Source: Holophagaceae bacterium (lineage in GTDB: Bacteria; Acidobacteriota; Holophagae; Holophagales; Holophagaceae). Taken from it: a stretch of 8,369 bases of DNA. Shown here in pieces: positions 5,894-8,369 of this stretch. Numbering within the stretch: the stretch's first letter is position 1; every line of letters starts with the position of its first letter. The stretch lies in contig JADJVL010000015.1 in the NCBI GenBank assembly GCA_016710635.1, positions 1 through 8,369 of the forward strand. The letters run 5' to 3'. Position numbers and translations under genes: made by a program. Under the pieces are notes generated by a model, which was not told the origin of the DNA, did no database searches, and saw nothing but the letters and a program-made list of their open reading frames with translations.

Positions 5894-6253
5894 TCAGGAC
5901 AGCGCCCAGCGGACGAGGGCGAAGAGCATCCCCGCCAGGTAGAGGGTTCCGAAGATCGCCTGGTTGTGCCGGGCCAGCCACTCGGGCAGGTAGATGTCGA
6001 AGTTGTCCCGCCGGTCCCCGGTGTACCGGGCCGCCACCGCCGTCAGGGGGCAGCGCATCCGGTTGAGGAGCAGCACCGCAACTTCGATGGCCACCACCGC
6101 CGAGAGCCACGCCGCCCCGTCGTGCCGGCCGAGGCCGGAGGCGACGGGGATGGCCAGGATGCAGCCGGCGAAGAAGGCCCACACGATGGTGTGGACGACC
6201 TTGACGAGGACGAGGGCGGAGGGGATGGCCTGGGTCGGCGCGCGGTCTGGCAT
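5894..6253 (-). CDS. Conserved membrane protein of unknown function (119 aa)
   Basis: Three hydrophobic segments are visible at about residues 14-38 (LVLVKVVHTIVWAFFAGCIL onward), 48-63 (WLSAVVAIEVAVLLLN) and 98-116 (IFGTLYLAGMLFALV). Between the second and third lies a polar block with NRMRCPLT and DNFDIYLPEWLARHN. I recall this combination (CPLT, then FDIYLP-WLA) from small uncharacterised membrane proteins of several bacterial phyla; no role is known to me. The start is well supported: aggagg (complement of 6261-6266) stands 7 bases before the ATG. It is the last gene of a probable three-gene minus-strand operon, 37 bases after the ABM gene. Confidence 0.75.
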   Translation of the reverse strand: MPDRAPTQAIPSALVLVKVVHTIVWAFFAGCILAIPVASGLGRHDGAAWLSAVVAIEVAVLLLNRMRCPLTAVAARYTGDRRDNFDIYLPEWLARHNQAIFGTLYLAGMLFALVRWALS

Positions 6254-6260
6254 GTTGAAA

Positions 6261-6266
6261 CCTCCT
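6261..6266 (-). promoter_or_regulatory. Ribosome binding site, consensus aggagg
   Basis: The plus-strand cctcct reads aggagg on the minus strand, 7 bases before ATG 6253. It confirms the start of the small membrane protein. Confidence 0.7.
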
Positions 6267-6290
6267 CGCGTGGCGCGAGGCTGGCGGGGG

Positions 6291-6596
6291 TCAGTCCGTC
6301 CCGGCGGCGTGCCAGAAGGAGATGTCCGGAGGACCGGCGAGAAAGGCCCCGGCCCCCTGGATGAAGGCCTGGAGGTGCGGCTGCTGCATGTGCGGGCCCA
6401 GGAAGAGCGCCTGGCTGGGCCAGTGCTCGAGGAGGGTGAAGCCCGTCGGGTCCTGGGCGTCCTGCAGCAGGGTGATGCCGCCGCACTCGGGCTCCCTGGC
6501 CAGCACGGTCGCGACCAGGGCGCCGAGCTCCCGCCGGGCGGTATCGGCCTGGTCCGGGAGGGAACGGTAGCGGACGATGACGATGGTCTCAGACAT
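6291..6596 (-). CDS. Antibiotic biosynthesis monooxygenase (ABM) fold / putative quinol monooxygenase (101 aa)
   Basis: The length and pattern are those of the ABM dimeric ferredoxin-like family. The first strand is SETIVIVRYRSLP, then a helix (ADTARRELGALVATVLAREPEC), a strand with GGITLLQDAQDPTGFTLLEHW, a helix carrying a His-rich stretch (PHMQQPHLQAFI), and a final FLAGPPDISFWHA. Members act on quinols or polycyclic compounds without cofactor, or degrade haem; which applies here cannot be told. I chose ATG 6596 (MSETIV) because it has ggag upstream and fits the family start. An ATG at 6620 would add MPTLPESV but lacks a good ribosome site. It lies 63 bases after the DHFR-family gene on the same strand. 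Confidence 0.75.
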   Translation of the reverse strand: MSETIVIVRYRSLPDQADTARRELGALVATVLAREPECGGITLLQDAQDPTGFTLLEHWPSQALFLGPHMQQPHLQAFIQGAGAFLAGPPDISFWHAAGTD

Positions 6597-6659
6597 CACG
6601 GACTCCGGGAGGGTTGGCATGGGGCAGGGGGAAGGTCGTGGGCGGGACGGCGGCCTCCC

Positions 6660-7184
6660 TCAGGGGAGCACCTGGTACTCGCTTTGGACGAGCCCGCTCG
6701 GGAAAGCGCGGGTGGCGAGGTGGGCGAGGCGCACGTCGTGGGGCAGGGGGCCGAAGAGGGGAATGCCGGAGCCCAGGAGCACCGGTACGCGGGTGAGGAC
6801 GAGGCGCTGGACCAGCCCCGCCGCCAGGAACCGCTGGATGGTGACGCCGCCGTCGATGTAGAGGTTGTGGAGGCCCCGCTCCGCCAGCCGGGCCACGACG
6901 TCCGAGGGCGACCCGGACATCTGCTCGACGGTTGCGCCGGCGGCCTTCGAGAAGTCGAGGGGCTGGCTGCTGAGCACCACCACCGGCTTGGCTCCGTAGG
7001 GCCAGGGATCAAAGGTCAGCACCTTCTCATAGGTGTTGCGGCCAATGACGAGGGCATCCACGGACGCCATGAGCTCCTCGTACCCGTGCTCCTCGCCGCC
7101 GCCCTCCGGCAGCCAGTCGAGGTCATGGTTCGAGCGCGCGATGAAGCCGTCCACGCTCAAGCCAATGAAGACGGTCAGGGTCAT
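6660..7184 (-). CDS. Dihydrofolate reductase family protein (RibD C-terminal domain), 174 aa
   Basis: This matches small stand-alone RibD_C proteins such as the Bacillus YwjB/YyaP group: an opening strand VFIGLSVDGFIARSNHDLDW, then DALVIGRNTYEKVL (the NADPH-site GRxTYE motif), KPVVVLSS, LYIDGGVTIQRFL, and the typical PVLLGSGIPLFG near the end. They are NAD(P)H-dependent reductases by fold, but substrates are mostly unknown, and such proteins are not the cell's main folate enzyme. The length is normal and the frame intact. aggagg lies 8 bases before the ATG (complement of 7182-7184). It is the first gene of the probable operon that continues with the ABM and membrane proteins. Confidence 0.85.
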   Translation of the reverse strand: MTLTVFIGLSVDGFIARSNHDLDWLPEGGGEEHGYEELMASVDALVIGRNTYEKVLTFDPWPYGAKPVVVLSSQPLDFSKAAGATVEQMSGSPSDVVARLAERGLHNLYIDGGVTIQRFLAAGLVQRLVLTRVPVLLGSGIPLFGPLPHDVRLAHLATRAFPSGLVQSEYQVLP

Positions 7185-7286
7185 CGCGGCATCCTCCTGT
7201 CTTGGGGTTGGTTCAACGGGAAAAGCTCAGGGGCGCGGCGCAGCCGGTTGGCCTGAAGGCCGGGGCAGGCGCCGGATCAGGGTAGA

Positions 7287-7490
7287 TCAGCGGGTCCGGC
7301 CATCCCAGCGCTCGAGGATTCTGCCACCTCCGATGCGAATCCGGTCAAACCATGGGGCGGTGCCGCGTCCTGGTAGGGTCAGTCGGGTCCTCGCGTGCGT
7401 TGACCGAGGCCAGGACCACCCGGTTGCCGCCGGCCACGATCGGAACTTCGCCCGCCGCCAGGATCGGGCCGGGGAGGACGGAAGCGGTGC
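7287..7490 (-). pseudogene. Remnant of an NTF2/SnoaL-like protein (C-terminal part, frameshifted)
   Basis: Just after the RidA stop, the minus strand reads GPILAAGEVPIVAGGNRVV followed by LASVNAREDPTDP (about 7475-7375), then meets a stop at 7345-7347. Shifted by one base, it continues as TAPWFDRIRIGGGRILERWD to a stop at 7287-7289. The second piece resembles the ending of SnoaL-like NTF2 proteins (FDxFRxxxGKIxEHWD), and the first the strand before it. Together they make about half of a 130-residue protein. No start codon with a ribosome site is visible, because ridA occupies the upstream DNA. So this is a 5'-truncated, frameshifted gene piece, or a frameshifted gene end. The family call is tentative. 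Confidence 0.4.
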
Positions 7491-7495
7491 CAGGG

Positions 7496-7876
7496 TCAGG
7501 CCTCGGCGATGGCGGCGATGGAGACCTTCAGGCCCGGCACCCGGACCGGCAGCTTGGCGCCCTGGCGGGCCGGCGGGTTGACCGGGAACCACCGGAGCCA
7601 TTCCTCGTTCAGGCCCGGGAAGTCCTCCTCCTCCGCCAGCACGACGGTGGCGCTGACGATCTTGTCCATCGAGCTTCCGGCTGCTTCCAGGATGGCCTGG
7701 ATGTTGGTCAGGCACTGGCGGGTCTGCGCCTGGATCGTGTCGCCCTGGAACTGTCCCGTCGCCGGGTTGGTCGGCGCGGTGCCGGAGACGAAGATCAGGC
7801 CCGCGGCCCTCACCGCCTGGCTGTAGGTCGGTGGCGGCGGGGCCGCCTTCGGGGTGAGGATGATCTGGCGTGACAT
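7496..7876 (-). CDS. RidA (YjgF/YER057c/UK114) family protein, 126 aa
   Basis: RidA proteins are trimeric enzymes that hydrolyse reactive enamine/imine intermediates. The family signature is complete: PPTYSQAVRAAGLIFVSGTA near the N-terminus, ATGQFQGDTIQAQTRQCLTN, IQAILEAAGSSMDKIVSATV, and the C-terminal PVRVPGLKVSIAAIAEA. The Arg in LPVRVPG is placed like the catalytic Arg of E. coli RidA (VARLP). Length is normal. The start is ATG at 7876 (MSRQIIL), with ggaggga 5-6 bases upstream; the open frame extends to 7954 but without a ribosome site. The nearest neighbours on the same strand are both remnants, so ridA may be transcribed alone. Confidence 0.9.
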   Translation of the reverse strand: MSRQIILTPKAAPPPPTYSQAVRAAGLIFVSGTAPTNPATGQFQGDTIQAQTRQCLTNIQAILEAAGSSMDKIVSATVVLAEEEDFPGLNEEWLRWFPVNPPARQGAKLPVRVPGLKVSIAAIAEA

Positions 7877-7923
7877 GGGATCCCTCCGGGGGTGGGGTTG
7901 CGAAAAGCCTGTTCCCACGGCCG

Positions 7924-7970
7924 ATGATAGGGTCCAGCGGCGGCCGGAGACCACGGCTTGCCGCGGGCCG
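7924..7970 (-). promoter_or_regulatory. Possible ridA promoter -10 and adjacent hairpin
   Basis: On the minus strand, TATCAT (complement of 7924-7929) is a fair -10 element about 48 bases before the ridA start. No clear -35 is seen at the right distance. A 7-bp inverted repeat, ccacggc / gccgtgg (7948-7954 with 7964-7970), overlaps the expected -35 region and may be an operator or the end of the upstream transcript. Confidence 0.25.
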
Positions 7971-7987
7971 TGGAGGACTTCCCGCCT

Positions 7988-8112
7988 TCACCGGCGGCGC
8001 CGGGACACCAGGGGCGCCCCGTGGATGAAGCGGTTGGCGGCGGCTTCCGCGAGCATCCACCGGGCCATGGCCTCATAGGACACCGGCAGCCTGGGAATCC
8101 TGGTGCATCCGG
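7988..8112 (-). pseudogene. C-terminal remnant of an NAD(P)-binding oxidoreductase
   Basis: The minus strand reads IPRLPVSYEAMARWMLAEA followed by AANRFIHGAPLVSRRRR and a stop at 7988-7990. This has the form of the last 40 residues of NmrA/YwnB-type NAD(P)H-binding reductases (ISxxDVAxFML, then a residue run ending RxPxVS). The frame loses sense upstream of about 8112, and another gene's stop lies at 8136-8138. The Rossmann nucleotide-binding part is therefore absent, and this must be a fragment. It stands about 110 bases upstream of ridA on the same strand. The family call rests on a short stretch and is moderately sure at best. Confidence 0.45.
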
Positions 8113-8135
8113 GGTTCGGACGCGGCCCGGGCGGG

Positions 8136-8369
8136 CTAGGAGGAATAAAGCTCATCAGCCACCGCCTTCAAATCGTGGCCAGGCATGAGCTCATCTGAAA
8201 TCGTGAGGATGGAATACAGGTTCCTCTTGAGATCTGCGGTGGAGAGCTCGCCCTTTCGAAGGGAGGTTTGCAGCAAGTGGAGCGCCATGTCCGCCAGGAG
8301 GATTCTTTGTTTATCTCCCCAGCCTGCATCGCCTCGCTTGGAAGGATTGTTTTGATAGGCGGATTCGGT
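8136..8369 (-). CDS. Unknown protein, C-terminal 77 residues (partial)
   Basis: A frame open from the window edge to TAG (complement of 8136-8138) reads as a plausible helical protein end: TESAYQNNPSKRGDAGWGDK, then QRILLADMALHLLQTSLRKG, ELSTADLKRNLYSILTISDE, and LMPGHDLKAVADELYSS. Charge and hydrophobic spacing look like real coding sequence, with amphipathic helices and no membrane segment. The DNA is less G+C-rich (57% over 8221-8280) than most of the window. I recognise no family. Its true start and most of its length lie beyond the right edge. The stop is followed within 30 bases by the reductase remnant on the same strand. Confidence 0.6.
   Translation of the reverse strand, partial: TESAYQNNPSKRGDAGWGDKQRILLADMALHLLQTSLRKGELSTADLKRNLYSILTISDELMPGHDLKAVADELYSS

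Noticed and set aside
5994..7256. 420-codon plus-strand open frame
   Set aside because: It is the antisense shadow of three well-supported minus-strand genes; there is no ribosome site or family match.

Overview
The window is 8.4 kb of mostly very G+C-rich bacterial DNA (77% by hand count over 3241-3300). It has strong Shine-Dalgarno sites and mostly short accessory genes. Gene style and the G+C-rich hexamer repeat would fit an acidobacterium of the Holophaga/Geothrix type, but this is a weak guess, because no rRNA or marker gene is present.

Layout, left to right. Positions 1-325 hold the C-terminal ATPase end of a sensor histidine kinase. Positions 326-930 carry no convincing gene; they hold several inverted repeats, a possible small terminator and a 12-bp tandem repeat. 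Positions 931-2142 encode an ArnB-like DegT-family sugar aminotransferase, broken by two frameshifts and one stop codon. Positions 2169-3029 encode an intact protein of unknown function in much A+T-richer DNA, a likely acquired gene. Next come a TPR protein (3050-3736) and a secreted DUF1684 protein (3857-4716, one frameshift). A convergent minus-strand gene (5061-4780) encodes a small zinc-ribbon membrane protein. A 355-bp divergent intergenic region separates it from a secreted CxxC protein (5417-5854).

The right third is read on the minus strand. A partial unknown gene enters from the window edge (8369-8136). It is followed by the C-terminal remnant of an NAD(P)-binding reductase (about 8112-7988), an intact RidA-family protein (7876-7496) and a broken NTF2/SnoaL-like remnant (about 7490-7287). 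Then comes a three-gene putative operon: a dihydrofolate-reductase-family (RibD C-terminal) protein, an antibiotic-biosynthesis-monooxygenase (ABM) fold protein, and a three-helix membrane protein. This reads as an accessory cluster of small detoxification or metabolite-repair enzymes, partly decayed.

A striking general feature is the number of single-base frame disruptions in otherwise recognisable genes (near 60, 1041, 1942, 3502, 3582, 3970 and 7365), plus a TAG at 1365. Either the assembly carries indel errors or this is a decaying region; the sequence alone cannot decide. No rRNA, tRNA, CRISPR array, transposase or integrase was seen. I did not find a clearly new system. The best candidates for novelty are the A+T-rich orphan gene, the structured non-coding stretch at 404-636, and the zinc-ribbon membrane protein.
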